Assembly (NCBI RefSeq): GCF_002272945.1
Contig: NZ_NQMN01000002.1
Location: 124,001-188,000 of the forward strand
Direction of reading: 5' to 3'
DNA from: Mycoplasmopsis agassizii
Lineage (GTDB): Bacteria; Bacillota_I; Bacilli_A; Mycoplasmatales; Metamycoplasmataceae
DNA length: 64,000 bases
This document shows positions 21,914 to 32,117 of the stretch, in pieces (within the stretch, counting starts at the first letter, position 1; each line of letters opens with the position of its first letter). A program made the position numbers and the translations under genes. The notes beneath the pieces are model-generated. The model was given only the letters and a program-made list of their open reading frames with translations, was not told the origin of the DNA and did not search any database.

Positions 21914-22662
21914 ATGTTTAATTTATATGATTGAGTAGTTATTTTTGTAGCATCATTTTCGCATAACATAATGTCTATATTTTATTTATTCATCATGAAT
22001 AAACTAATTTTATGACAAAAAAACAAGATTACAACTTTACTTCATGATAATGATATTCCTATAATTACATTTTTTGTAAAAGGAGCTCTTGTTAATTCAA
22101 AGATAAAACAAATATTCCTTATGGAAATGATCATTTGATTTTTTGCATGAACAGCACCTTTGATTATTGTATCTATTTATTTTTGAATAAATGTTGAATT
22201 TATTTCTGATAATCAGGATATCCAGCCTGAAAAATAGCTTATGGTTTAACAGGATTTTATTCATTTGTAATTTTAGTCTTAACATGAATTATGATAATCA
22301 AAAATCATAGAGAAAGAAACACATATTTATGGACTAATACTCTAATTTTTGATGGTGCTAATTTAACTGAATTTTATAATAAGATTAAAGAAATTCCTTA
22401 TGACTTAGGTGAGTATAAAATTAACTCTCGAATTTATGAAACACATAAAAATATTTTTAGAAGGCACCTTCAATCAAGTAAATTTAAGACCCTTCACGAC
22501 AAATATAATTTATATCTTTCAACACTATTTCGCATAACTAGAGCGATAAATTTATTTGCTTTAAAAAACTCTAATATCGAAGATGATGACTTTTTATTAG
22601 GCTTTGCAAAATATGTTTTTTTACATGCTTTCAAAAACGAAATTAATCAATGACAGAAATAA
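21914..22662 (+). pseudogene. Three-TM paralogous membrane protein 4, frameshifted
   Basis: The frame starts with ATG 21914 (AAAGGA upstream) and shows TM1, IPIITFFVKGAL and TM2, then stops at TAG 22235-22237. The expected continuation, AYGLTGFYSFVILVL, TM3, HDKYNLYLSTL and GFAKYVFLHAFKNEINQW, is intact in the +1 frame to TAA 22660-22662. A run of A5 at 22230-22234 should be A6 when compared with the paralogues, so one adenine is missing. It may be a true pseudogene, a slippage-controlled phase-variable gene or a sequencing error. Two partial polypeptides are predicted if neither slippage nor correction occurs. Confidence 0.75.
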
Positions 22663-22821
22663 TTTTCTTGTTTTATAAATATTAACAATTAACCAAAAAT
22701 AGGATAGCAATGATGTTACCCTATTTTCATATTTAAAATTTGGTGAAAAGGGTATAATTAAAGAAATATCTATCTAATAAATCAATGCTATAAATATGGC
22801 ATTAAAAGTAGAGTATTAAAC

Positions 22822-23580
22822 ATGATTGAAACAGTTGTATGAGTATTTTTTGGGCTTACTTTTTTATTTCCCTTGCTAGCAATTTTAGCAAGTCTAAAAT
22901 TGTTTAGAAATAGAGCACAAAAGAATAATAGAGTGATTGAAAAACGTTTAAAGCAATTTAATATTTTATATATTACACCTTTTGTTGATGGAAAAGTTTC
23001 TAAAAGCAATAACATAGCATGAGCTTTTACAGAAATCTTTTTAGCTATTTCTCTTTCTATTATTCCATTATCTTATTTTTCAATAGCTTATGTTATTTCA
23101 CTAGAATTCATCACGGATCAAAATTCAATCATCATTGAAAAAATTATTTATGGTTTAACTGGTTTAGCAACAATTATTTTTTGGATTGTAGAATCTTTAA
23201 ACACTGCTAAAAATTACAAAATCAATAAGAAAACAATAATGGAAAATTCCAAATTGCTAACAAAGCAAAAACTAGTAGATCTATTTAAAACTATAAGTAC
23301 GATACAACTTGATATAAAATCTTTAGGTGTAAAATATCGACCGCTAGATATTCAAAATTTAAGATTCGCAAAATCAATTTTTTTGAGAAAAGATGAAAAT
23401 ATATATGACAAATACAACTTTTATTTTCAAGCAATGAATTATGCTGCTCAGGTGATTTTACAAACTCCACTTAAAAATACAAGTGTAAGTAATAAAGATT
23501 ACTTGAGTGCTTATTCAAAGAAAATGTTTTATTATATTTTTGAAGATGAAATCAAACACTGAAAAATTTACTTAGATTAA
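22822..23580 (+). CDS. Three-TM paralogous membrane protein 5
   Basis: The 252-residue member keeps LYITPFVDGKVSKS after TM1, IEKIIYGLTGLATI before TM3, YDKYNFYFQAM and AYSKKMFYYIFEDEIKHW. A TATAAT near 22751 lies about 70 nt upstream, so this copy may be transcribed separately. No strong Shine-Dalgarno sequence precedes ATG 22822. A clear terminator follows at 23631. Function unknown. Confidence 0.72.
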
Positions 23581-23630
23581 TCTAGTTATATTTTTAGGTC
23601 ATCAAGAAAACATCTTTAACTGCTTATTAG

Positions 23631-23667
23631 AATATTGATGCCATTTATAAAGCATCAATATTTTTTA
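23631..23667 (+). terminator. Terminator after the three-TM gene array
   Basis: AATATTGATGC pairs perfectly with GCATCAATATT around a 10-nt loop, followed by T6. Confidence 0.75.
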
Positions 23668-23796
23668 TTTATGAAATTAATGCTAACAAAATCAATATTT
23701 TAGTCAGTTTTTAAGAAACAAAATAGCCTAAAATTAACCTGAAAAATTAGTGTAATTTTCTAAATATTTTTTTAACAAAAGATACTAAAAATTTAC

Positions 23797-23802
23797 TATA
23801 AT
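23797..23802 (+). promoter_or_regulatory. -10 box of the tRNA-Arg gene
   Basis: TATAAT ends 12 nt before the first base of the mature tRNA. Confidence 0.6.
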
Positions 23803-23814
23803 AAAAAAACGGTT

Positions 23815-23891
23815 GATTGCGTAGCTCAGTTGGATAGAGCACGAGCCTTCTAAGCTTGTGGTCGGAGGTTCGAATCCTCTCGCGATCGCCA
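23815..23891 (+). tRNA. tRNA-Arg (anticodon UCU)
   Basis: The 77-nt cloverleaf has acceptor stem GATTGCG/CGCGATC, a D arm with AGCTCAGTTGGATAGAGC, anticodon stem CGAGC/GCTTG around loop CTTCTAA (anticodon TCT), and T arm GGAGG-TTCGAAT-CCTCT. CCA is encoded. It reads AGA and probably AGG, the main Arg codons of this AT-rich genome. Confidence 0.95.
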
Positions 23892-23912
23892 TTTTTTTTA
23901 TTTAATAAACAT

Positions 23913-24524
23913 ATGGACAATTCATCAAAAGAACTTCAGACTGAAATTGAAACAATATTAGGGCTTAATGAAGAAGTAAAAACTAAAATTTTTCTGCTCG
24001 AAAAATTAAAGTTTCAATTTGTTTTTCAACATGAACAAGATTTAATTGATGAAGCAATTGAAAAAGTTAAACTTGATAAGTTAGAAGATAATTACTATAA
24101 CTATCAAGAAATTTTATCTAATTTTCAAAATTATCCAGATGAATTAGTAATTGATTCAATTAATGGCATTTTAAAAAATGAAACATCAGAAATAGATAAA
24201 ATTAAACAAATTTTTCATTCTGCTCATAAGCATTCATTAAAATTTCATGCACTAGATAAACTGATTAGATTAGAAGAACATTTTGATTTTTTCTACAATC
24301 AAAAAATCTTTAATACGAAAGATATTTTGCCTTTTAAAAAATCTTTAGCATATGTAAAAGTTAGCCAGTTGCTACAAAGTAACAACTTAAGCGAAGAACA
24401 TATTCAGGATTTATTAAAAATCATTTTTAATGAAAAGATTTTAATTGTTGATTATTTTTTAGATGAAAAATATCAACAAAAAATCATTGAAACAGCAATG
24501 ATTTTTTTAGATAAGATTAAATAA
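23913..24524 (+). CDS. Hypothetical helical protein
   Basis: The 203-residue acidic protein is predicted to be mainly helical, rich in Glu, Lys, Asn and Ile, with no signal peptide or membrane segment. No family is recognised. ATG 23913 is chosen because the longer frame would begin inside the tRNA-Arg. The gene lies 21 nt after the tRNA and 70 nt before trigger factor; it lacks a clear Shine-Dalgarno sequence, so it may depend on the tRNA transcript. Short length and intact frame without internal TGA are notable but not diagnostic. Confidence 0.6.
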   Translation: MDNSSKELQTEIETILGLNEEVKTKIFLLEKLKFQFVFQHEQDLIDEAIEKVKLDKLEDNYYNYQEILSNFQNYPDELVIDSINGILKNETSEIDKIKQIFHSAHKHSLKFHALDKLIRLEEHFDFFYNQKIFNTKDILPFKKSLAYVKVSQLLQSNNLSEEHIQDLLKIIFNEKILIVDYFLDEKYQQKIIETAMIFLDKIK

Positions 24525-24594
24525 AAAAATATTGAGTTATTTAATATAATATAAATAATTTTTAAAATTTCAAAAAATTATGAAAGAGGAAATA

Positions 24595-26049
24595 ATGACA
24601 AAAAGAACTATAGACAAAGAAAATAGTGAAATCGTTATTGAAGTTTCTGTACCTTCAGCAGAATGAAAATCTGCGCAAGAAAAAGCATTTAACGAACTAT
24701 TAAAAACGGTTAAAATTGATGGTTTTAGACCAGGTTCAAAAAGCCCTGCTTTTAGAGAACAAGCAAGTAGAAGGATCTCTTCTCAGGTAAAATGAGAAAA
24801 AGCAATTAATGAAAAATTTTTAAATAAATATTTACAAATTGCTAACGAAAAAATTGATCCTTCTAAAGATACAATTTTAGATTCACCTAACTATACAATT
24901 TCAAAAATTAGCGATGAGCAATTAGAAATTAAATTCTTATATCCAATTTATCCTGAAATGGAAAAATTTAATTACACAGGTTTAAAATTAAAATTAGGAC
25001 ACTTAACTCCTGATAAAAAAGACCTTGAAGAAGCAATGCAAGAATTCACTAGAAGACATGCCAAATGAGATTCAACAACTGAAAAAGCTAACGAAGGTGA
25101 TGAGATGGTTTTTGACTTTGTTGGGTCAATCGATGGAGTTGAATTTGATGGTGGTTCTGCAGAAGATCACTCATTAAAAATTGGTGGCAAAACATTTATT
25201 CCGGGTTTTGAAGAACAACTTGTTGGACTAAAAACTGGTGATAAAAAAGACATTAAAGTTAGCTTCCCAACTGACTATTATGTGTCTGAATACGCTGGAA
25301 AAGAAGCGGTTTTCGCTATTAATGTTAAAGATGTTAAAAAGCCGGGAACTGTTGAATTAAATAAAGAATTTTTTGACAAAATTAGTCTTAAAGATGTAAC
25401 TGATGAAAAATCTTTAAAGGAATATTTAAAGAAAAATCTTGAGTCAGAAATTGCTGATAAAGCAATTGAAAAATTCAGAGCAGAAGCATTTAAAGAAATC
25501 AAAAAAGGTAGTGAAATTTTATATCCAAGAGCCCTAGTTTTACGTGAAATGTCAGCAATTAACAAGCGTTTTGAAGACACTTTAAAACAACAAGGATTAA
25601 CTAGAGCAGAGTATCTAGAATATTTAAAATCTTCAGAAGAAAAATTAACTGAACAAATCAGAGATGAAGCTAAAAATTCTTTAACAGATCAATTAATTTA
25701 CGTTGAAATTTCACGTCGTGAAAAAATTAATGCAGAGCAAAAAGATTATGATGCACACTATAAAAAATTAGCTGCAACATATAAAATGTCTTTAGAAACT
25801 GTTACAGGTGCTTTAACAAAAGAGCAACTTCAAGCAACCATTGTTAACTCATTAGTAGCAGATAAATTAATTGAATTAAACGACAAAAAGGGTTTTGAAG
25901 AATTAACTAAATATCGTGAAGAACAATCTAAAAAATATGATGAAATTCTTAAATCTTTAGAAGCAGAAAAACCTAAAACTGAAAAAGATTCTGAAAATAA
26001 AGAAAAACCTAAAAAATCAACAACTGCTAAAAAAACTGCAAAAAAATAA
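24595..26049 (+). CDS. tig: Trigger factor chaperone
   Basis: The 484-residue ribosome-associated chaperone carries the ribosome-docking signature in the form GFRPGSKSP near residue 42. The FKBP-type prolyl isomerase domain follows (GDEMVFDFVGSIDGVEFDGG, FIPGFEEQLVGLKTGDKKDI, residues about 165-240). The C-terminal helical cradle ends in an unusual Lys/Thr-rich tail (EKPKKSTTAKKTAKK). GAGGAA precedes ATG 24595. It binds nascent chains, including those destined for SecA encoded next to it. TGA codons at 24664, 24793 and 25066 are Trp. Confidence 0.95.
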
Positions 26050-26057
26050 ATTAAATT

Positions 26058-26088
26058 TAGAACCTGAATTAACAGGTTCTATTTTTTT
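26058..26088 (+). terminator. tig terminator
   Basis: TAGAACCTG pairs with CAGGTTCTA around 6 nt, followed by T7. Confidence 0.8.
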
Positions 26089-26117
26089 ATTTGCAGAATA
26101 AAAATATTTTGAATTGA

Positions 26118-26429
26118 CTATTTTAATAGTTCATCAAGATATTTTTTAACTTCTTCAAGTTGTTCATGATTTGAAATTAATCATAATTCTTGATCATCTA
26201 AAACTGAATTAGACATAAAAATTATGTCTTCTTCAATTGCTTCTAAATCAAGTTCTTGATCAGATTTTTCTACTTGTTTAAACATGATTTTAAACAAGGT
26301 ATTTTTTAATCAAAAAGTTAGATCAATTGCTTTTAGATCAGCATTATCATTCAGTTTATACTCGATTTTTTTCTCGTATAAATACTTAATAAAATCTCGT
26401 TTTAATTTCTCTAAATCAGCATTATACAT
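26118..26429 (-). CDS. Small hypothetical acidic protein
   Basis: A 103-residue frame starts MYNADLEKLKRDFIKYLYEK and ends ELLK-TAG. It contains two TGA codons read as Trp (FWLKN and LWLIS), which is why it is split under the standard code. The composition (Glu, Asp, Lys, Leu) is helical and cytosolic. A TAAAAT box (26436-26441) lies exactly 6 nt before the ATG on the minus strand, the same spacing as at dnaE and secA, which supports expression. It lies divergent to secA. No family is recognised. Confidence 0.6.
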
Positions 26430-26476
26430 AATTTAATTTTATCTGAAATAATCAGGTTGCTTTTTTCTTTATAAAG

Positions 26477-26488
26477 TAAAATACTAAT
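26477..26488 (+). promoter_or_regulatory. secA -10 box, leaderless start
   Basis: TAAAAT at 26477-26482 lies 6 nt before ATG 26489, with no Shine-Dalgarno sequence. Confidence 0.55.
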
Positions 26489-29062
26489 ATGCTTGAAAAT
26501 CTAAAAAAATCATTTAACAAAGTTTTTAAATCAACTGAAATGCGTGTGGCTGAAAATGAATTAATGAGAATTAATTCATATAAAGAAAAATTTGCAGCCA
26601 TGAGTGATGAAGAATTAAAAGGACAAACTGCTATTTTCCTAGAACGCCTTGAAAAAGGTGAAACGTTAGAACATATTAGAGCAGAAGTTTTTGCGACTGC
26701 TCGTGAAGCAACCAAAAGAATTTTAGGAAAGTTTCCTTATGATGTGCAAATGCTAGGTGGAGTTATTTTAGATCTAGGTTCAGTTGCTGAAATGAAAACT
26801 GGTGAAGGAAAAACTATTACTTCAATTGCTCCAGTTTATTTAAATGCACTTTCTAAAAAAGGTGTAATTGTTTCAACAGTTAATGAATATCTAGCAGAAC
26901 GTGATGCTTTAGAAATGGGTGAAGTACATAACTTTTTAGGAATTAGTGTCTGTGTTAATAAACCACAAATGAACCCAACTTTAAAAAGACAAGCTTATGC
27001 TTGTGATGTGACTTATTCAATTCACTCTGAACTAGGTTTTGATTATTTAAGAGATAACATGGTTGGTAGTTTAGAAGAAAAAGTGCAACGTGGGCTGAAC
27101 TATATTTTAATTGATGAAGTTGATTCAATTTTGATTGATGAAGCTAAAACACCTTTGATTATTTCAGGTGGAGAAAAAAATCAATCTTCAATGTATTTAT
27201 CAACTGATCAATTTGTTAGAACAATTTCTCAAGAAGATTATGAAATTGATGAAGAATCAAAAACTATTAAGTTAACTGAATCAGGTATTGATAAAGCAAA
27301 TAAATTTTTTAATTTAAATAATTTATTTGACATTGCTAATTCAGAACTGGTGCACCGCATTCAAAATGCACTGCGTGCTCATAAGATTATGTCACTTAAT
27401 GTTGAATACATTGTGCGAGATGAAAAAATTGAACTAGTCGATGCTTTTACAGGTCGTGTTATGGAAGGTCGTGCTTATTCAGAAGGATTGCAACAAGCAA
27501 TCCAAGCAAAAGAAAGAATCGAAATTGAACCAGAAACTAAAACTTTAGCAACAATTACTTATCAGAATTTCTTCAGGATGTTTAATAAATTATCAGGTAT
27601 GACTGGGACAGGTAAAACTGAAGAGCAAGAATTTATCGACATTTATAACATGCGTGTTAATGTAATTCCTACTAATAAACCAATCGTTCGTAAGGATGAT
27701 GATGATGTAATTTATCTTGATATGCAAAGCAAAAATCAAGGTATTTTAGAAGAAGTTCAAAGAGTTCATAAAACAGGACAACCACTATTAATTGGAACAC
27801 AACAAATTGAACAATCTGAAATTCTGCACGAAATTTTTAAAAATGCAGGGCTACCTCACACTGTTTTAAATGCTAAACAAAATGCCTCTGAAGCAGACAT
27901 TGTTTCGCAAGCAGGGCGCTTTGGTGCAATCACAATTGCAACCAATATGGCAGGGCGTGGAACAGACATTAAGCCTGATGAAAAATCATTGCAAGCTGGT
28001 GGACTTTATGTTTTAGGAACTGAAAAAGCAGAAAGCAGAAGAATAGATAATCAGCTTCGTGGTCGTAGTGGTCGCCAAGGTGATGTTGGTTATTCAAGAT
28101 TTTTCTTATCACTTGATGATCAATTAATTTTACGTTTTGCTGTGCAAGATAAATGAAAAGCAATGTTTGCCAAAGCAGGTACAAAACCAATTGATGATAA
28201 GCAACTTTTACAAGTTGTGCAACGTGCACAACGCAAAATTGAAGGGTTCAATTTTGACTCTCGAAAAACAGTTTTAAACTATGATGATGTTATTAGACAG
28301 CAAAGAGATTTAATCTATTCACAACGTGATTTAATTCTTTCTCAAGATGACTTATTAAAAACAATTGAAGCCATGATTAATCGTAGTGTAAATCATATTT
28401 TGAAGCTTCCTATTTTTTATTTAAAAACAGGTCAAATTAATTATTCTGAATTAACTAATTACATTAATAATCAGTTCTTAAATTTAAGTAAATTTAAATT
28501 TGAAGAAGCTAAATTAAGATCAATGCATATCGATGATATGGCTGATTATTTAAGCGACATTTTAAAAGATGAATATGAAGAATTAAGAGTTAATATTGCT
28601 GAAAATTATGGCGCAGGTTATGTTCTAGTTGAAGAAAGAAGTAAGATCTTAAAACAACTTGATCACCTATGACAAAATCATATTAATGCTATGGATAAAT
28701 TAAGAACAAATTCTAACTTAGCACAATATGCTCAAAAAAATCCATACCAAATTTATACCCAAGAAGGTACAAAGAAATTTGATGCTCTAATTATTCAAAT
28801 TGCTTTAAATGCTTGCGTTGATTTATTTAATAATCCACAAGCAGCCTACCGAGAAAGAAATGTTCTTTCACAAGAAATTCAAGCAGGTAATACTTTAACT
28901 TTATCCGTTGAAGATCTTGAAGCATTAAAAAGATTTGATCTTGAATCGTTAAATGAAAATGTAAGACAATCATTATCATTTTTAAATGAAGATCAAATGA
29001 AACAACTTATCAAAAATATTGAACAAGCAGCATCAGAAATTAATGCTAAAAAAGATAATTAA
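26489..29062 (+). CDS. secA: Preprotein translocase ATPase SecA
   Basis: The 857-residue motor drives proteins through SecYEG. Nucleotide-binding domain 1 has MKTGEGKTITS near residue 102 (Walker A) and LIDEVDSILIDEA near 207 (DEAD-like). The preprotein-binding insert follows, then GMTGTGKTEEQEF near 371, and nucleotide-binding domain 2 with ATNMAGRGTDIK and QLRGRSGRQGDVG near 485-535. The helical scaffold and wing domains are present, but the C-terminal zinc-binding tail that binds SecB is absent, as expected for mollicutes. TGA at 28154 and 28670 is Trp. Confidence 0.97.
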
Positions 29063-29131
29063 AAATTTTAATTATCCAAATTAAAAGTTTTGAACTTTTA
29101 AAATTATTTTAAAGATAGAAAGATTCTAGTA

Positions 29132-29830
29132 GTGAAGAAAAATAAATTAAGCCATGAAGCAGAAGTCAAAATTCTTGCTTTACATGCATCAACTTATACG
29201 ATGCAAAGAATTTCTTTAATGGAGTGGGCAACCTATACCGAAGATGAAAATTTTGATATGGATGAACTAATTAACTTTTTGTGTTCATCATTTTTATACC
29301 ACTTTTATCAGTATTGAAACCTAGCTCAAGTTAAAGAAAACTTGCAAATTAATGACTTTATTAATAGCATGGATACTTTAAAAGACATTCTTTCACCTAG
29401 AAAATTTATTGAATTTATTAGTCAGGGTGCAGATTTAAAAGAATTTTTACTTGTTCTTTTAGTACAAAGAATTGACTGAATTGAAGACCTTGAACGAGCA
29501 CTTGATTATTATCAAATAAAATGACTGGCAGTTCAATATGCTAATTATTTAATAAAAGAGCAATATAACGGTGGTTTTATTGTTGGCGAAAAAGAAAATA
29601 GTGCACTAAGTTTTGTTAAGGATGTTTTTAAAAAACTATCAATTCCTTTTGAATCAAAAAGCGTTAAATTACGCTTTTCAGATAAGAGTAAAAAAACTTT
29701 AATAAGTGTTTCACTTGAAGCTGAAAAATTAGTTCCACTTGATGATTATTTAGTTGAAGAAGTTTTATCTATGGAAGATGTTCAAAACTTTTTCAAAAGA
29801 AAATATGAAGAATTTTCACCACAAAAATAA
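29132..29830 (+). CDS. Hypothetical protein downstream of secA
   Basis: The 232-residue protein starts with GTG 29132 (VKKNKLSHEAEVKILALHAS). It is likely soluble, with a helical N-terminal two thirds and a C-terminal part with beta strands (SKSVKLRFSDKSKKTLISVSL). No family is recognised. It has no signal peptide. It lies 69 nt after secA without an obvious terminator between them, so cotranscription is possible. Five TGA codons are Trp. The first in-frame ATG lies far inside, so the GTG start is preferred; the ribosome-binding site AGAAAG is weak and somewhat distant. Confidence 0.6.
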
Positions 29831-29839
29831 TTATAAAAT

Positions 29840-29882
29840 GATACGAAAAGAGCCTGTTTTAGGGCTTTTTCGTATTTTTTTT
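29840..29882. terminator. Bidirectional terminator at the 29132 and coaD convergence
   Basis: ATACGAAAAAGCCCT pairs with the AGGCTCTTTTCGTAT arm (minor mismatch) around AAAACA on the minus strand. It overlaps the last codons of coaD and is followed by T8 on the plus strand. Confidence 0.7.
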
Positions 29883-30317
29883 GTCTAAATATTTTTGATG
29901 TCGTTCAAGAGTAGATGAAAATGTAATTCCTTCAAAATCAGGAAAAATAATAATTGTTTCTAAGTCGTTATTAAGCATTTTATTTCCAGCAGCTAACTCT
30001 GTTTCATAATTATAATCAATTACATTTCGGGCACTTCTAATTAAAAAAGTTGCGCCTAATTCTTTGGCTAAGTGAGCTGTAAATTTATTTTTATTTATTA
30101 AGACTTTTACATTTTCAAGTTTTTCATCAGTAATTAATTTTTCAATATTTTTTTGTGCTTGTTCAAAATAATCAGAATTAGTTTTATCAGGATTTTGAGT
30201 TATAACTACATAAATGAAATCAAAAAGTTTTAATGCTTTTTTTAAAATCAAAAAGTGACCCCTATGAAAGGGATTAAAGGAACCAGGAAAAATAGCTATT
30301 TTTCTTTTTTCTGTCAT
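29859..30317 (-). CDS. coaD: Phosphopantetheine adenylyltransferase
   Basis: The 152-residue nucleotidyltransferase joins AMP to 4'-phosphopantetheine, giving dephospho-CoA that CoaE (14616) phosphorylates. It shows IAIFPGSFNPFHRGH near residue 6 (T/HxGH motif binding ATP), LIRSARNVIDYNYE near 92 and the closing FSSTLER near 130 (ISSTxxR). ATG 30317 is chosen over an upstream in-frame ATG at 30344: on the minus strand TATAAT (30324-30329) lies exactly 6 nt before it, so the longer frame would include the promoter. The mRNA is predicted leaderless. Confidence 0.93.
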   Translation of the reverse strand: MTEKRKIAIFPGSFNPFHRGHFLILKKALKLFDFIYVVITQNPDKTNSDYFEQAQKNIEKLITDEKLENVKVLINKNKFTAHLAKELGATFLIRSARNVIDYNYETELAAGNKMLNNDLETIIIFPDFEGITFSSTLERHQKYLDKKNTKKP

Positions 30318-30372
30318 TGCTGAATTATAATTCAAAAAGTGCAAATTAAAAATATTATTGTGAGGTGTTTAT

Positions 30373-30924
30373 ATGTTTTTTAATTTAAGTATTTATGATG
30401 ACAAAAAAGAAGCGTATATTAAAACTGTTCAATCAGTTTTGAATATTTTAAGAGTAAAAGGTGCAGGAAATTTATTAATATCTTCAACTGATAATCTGCA
30501 AGATTTATATTTTTTTCTAAATATTTTATCCAACGAAGAAAGTTTAGATTGAAGCAAATTTAATATTTTTGTTGATGATAGTAATTCTAATTCAAAAAAA
30601 TTAGATGATGTTTTTTTGAATCAAAATGATTTTAAAAATATTTTTTATTTAAATCAGATAACTGATTTTGAAAAATATAAAAATGTAAATATTGACTATG
30701 CCTTTATTGACATTCAATCTGAAGTTAAGTTACCTTCAACTCAGCATTTAATAAAAAAATCAACAACTATTTTTTTAAATTTTCAAGATGGTTTCTATAA
30801 CCATGAAATTAAAAATATATTGACTTCAAGTAAAGAATTATCGCTTACTGGAATCGATTTATCTATCGGTCAATTTACAAATTTTATAATTCACAAAAGT
30901 GATTTTGGTAGCATAATTAAATAA
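30373..30924 (+). CDS. NagB/6-phosphogluconolactonase-like protein (weak)
   Basis: The 183-residue protein begins MFFNLSIYDDKKEA. The run GNLLISSTDNLQDLYFFL, then LDWSKFNIFVDDS followed by SNSKK, resembles the strand-turn-strand of the NagB/6-phosphogluconolactonase fold (ALSGGSTP, then DWSKVHVFFVDER). The catalytic and phosphate-binding residues are not conserved, so enzyme activity is doubtful. GAGG precedes ATG 30373, and the stop overlaps the ABC ATPase start (TAATG), so it is the first gene of the transporter operon. It might be a sugar-phosphate sensor or a degenerate enzyme. Confidence 0.45.
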
Positions 30925-32117
30925 TGAAAAATTTTTCTGACTCAATTATTGAAATTCAAAATTTAGAATTTTCTTATAAGAAGGAAATTGTTTTGAAAAT
31001 TGATAAATTAAGCTTTCCAAAAAATAAAATTTCAGTAATGCTTGGACCTTCTGGTTCAGGGAAAACAACCCTACTTAATCTAATTGCTGGGTTTCTAAAA
31101 AATAAAAATGGAAACATCAATTTAAACAGTAACCAAGACTTAAGTTTCATAACTCAAGAATCAGTTTTATATGATCAAGTTAGTACCTTCAGAAATATTT
31201 TTTTATCAGCTAAAAATTCTGAATCATGATTGATTTCAAAGTATAAAAATTTTATAGAAACTCATAAACAATATCTAAATAATTTTTTAAAAAATCAATA
31301 CGATAAATTAATAAATATTAATAATTTAAACAAGAAACAAATGTCACGAACAACTTATAAATTAGGATTAATTTATAAGTCTTTATGAACATTAATTTTC
31401 TTCAAAGATATAAAAAAGTTCAGACCAACATATAAACAATTTTCAATCAAAAATATCGCTAAAAAGGAAATTAAAAAAATAACTGAGAAGTTAGAAATAG
31501 ATGAATTTCTAAATAAAAATGCAGGGCAACTTTCAGGTGGTCAAAGACAAAGAGTTGCTTTTGCGAAAGCAATTATAAAAAATTCATCCATTATTTTAAT
31601 GGATGAACCTTTTGCAGCACTTGATGCTAAGATCAAAGAAAAAACAAGAATTTGATTAACTAAGATTCAAAAACAATTTAACTTAAGTATTGTCCTTGTA
31701 ACACATGATCAACAAGATGCTATGATAGTTGGAGATTATGTTTTAGTTTTAAAAGATGGTGTTGTTCAGCAATTTGATACACCACAAAATTTATATTCAA
31801 ATCCAACAAATTTATTTGTTGCGAAATTTATTGGTTACCCAGAAATTAATTTATTAAAAGAAGAAACTGGTAAGAAATATTTTATTCGCTCAAACAATAT
31901 TCATATTTCAAATGATGAAAATCCAAATGATTTAGTAACTATTAAAAAAGAAATAGGTGAAAATGTTTACTATGAAGTTTTTTCAAATCATTATAAAAAA
32001 CCACTAGTTGTACTTGACAAAAAAAGACTTTTTAATGCAGGTGACAAAGTCAATTTAATTATTGATAATGATTCAGTTTTAGTTTTTAATGAAAAAGGTG
32101 ATAGAGTGTATGCTTAA
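30924..32117 (+). CDS. ABC transporter ATP-binding protein, GtsA/UgpC-like with insertion
   Basis: The 397-residue ATPase shows Walker [10 protein letters not shown] near residue 43, Q-loop ITQES near 74, signature LSGGQRQR near 202, Walker [15 protein letters not shown] near 223, and H-loop VTHDQQDA near 256. A C-terminal MalK/OB-type regulatory domain follows. The distance from Q-loop to signature is about 70 residues longer than usual, filled by a Lys/Asn-rich helical insert (31235-31480), as in mycoplasma UgpC/GtsA proteins. These energise glycerol or glycerol-phosphate type uptake; the substrate here is inferred. TGA Trp codons occur at 31227, 31386 and 31653. Confidence 0.82.

Noticed and set aside
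23856-23912. In-frame upstream extension of the 23913 gene (MWSEVRILSRSPF)
   Set aside because: It starts inside the tRNA-Arg anticodon arm and crosses the acceptor stem; the sequence is explained by the tRNA.
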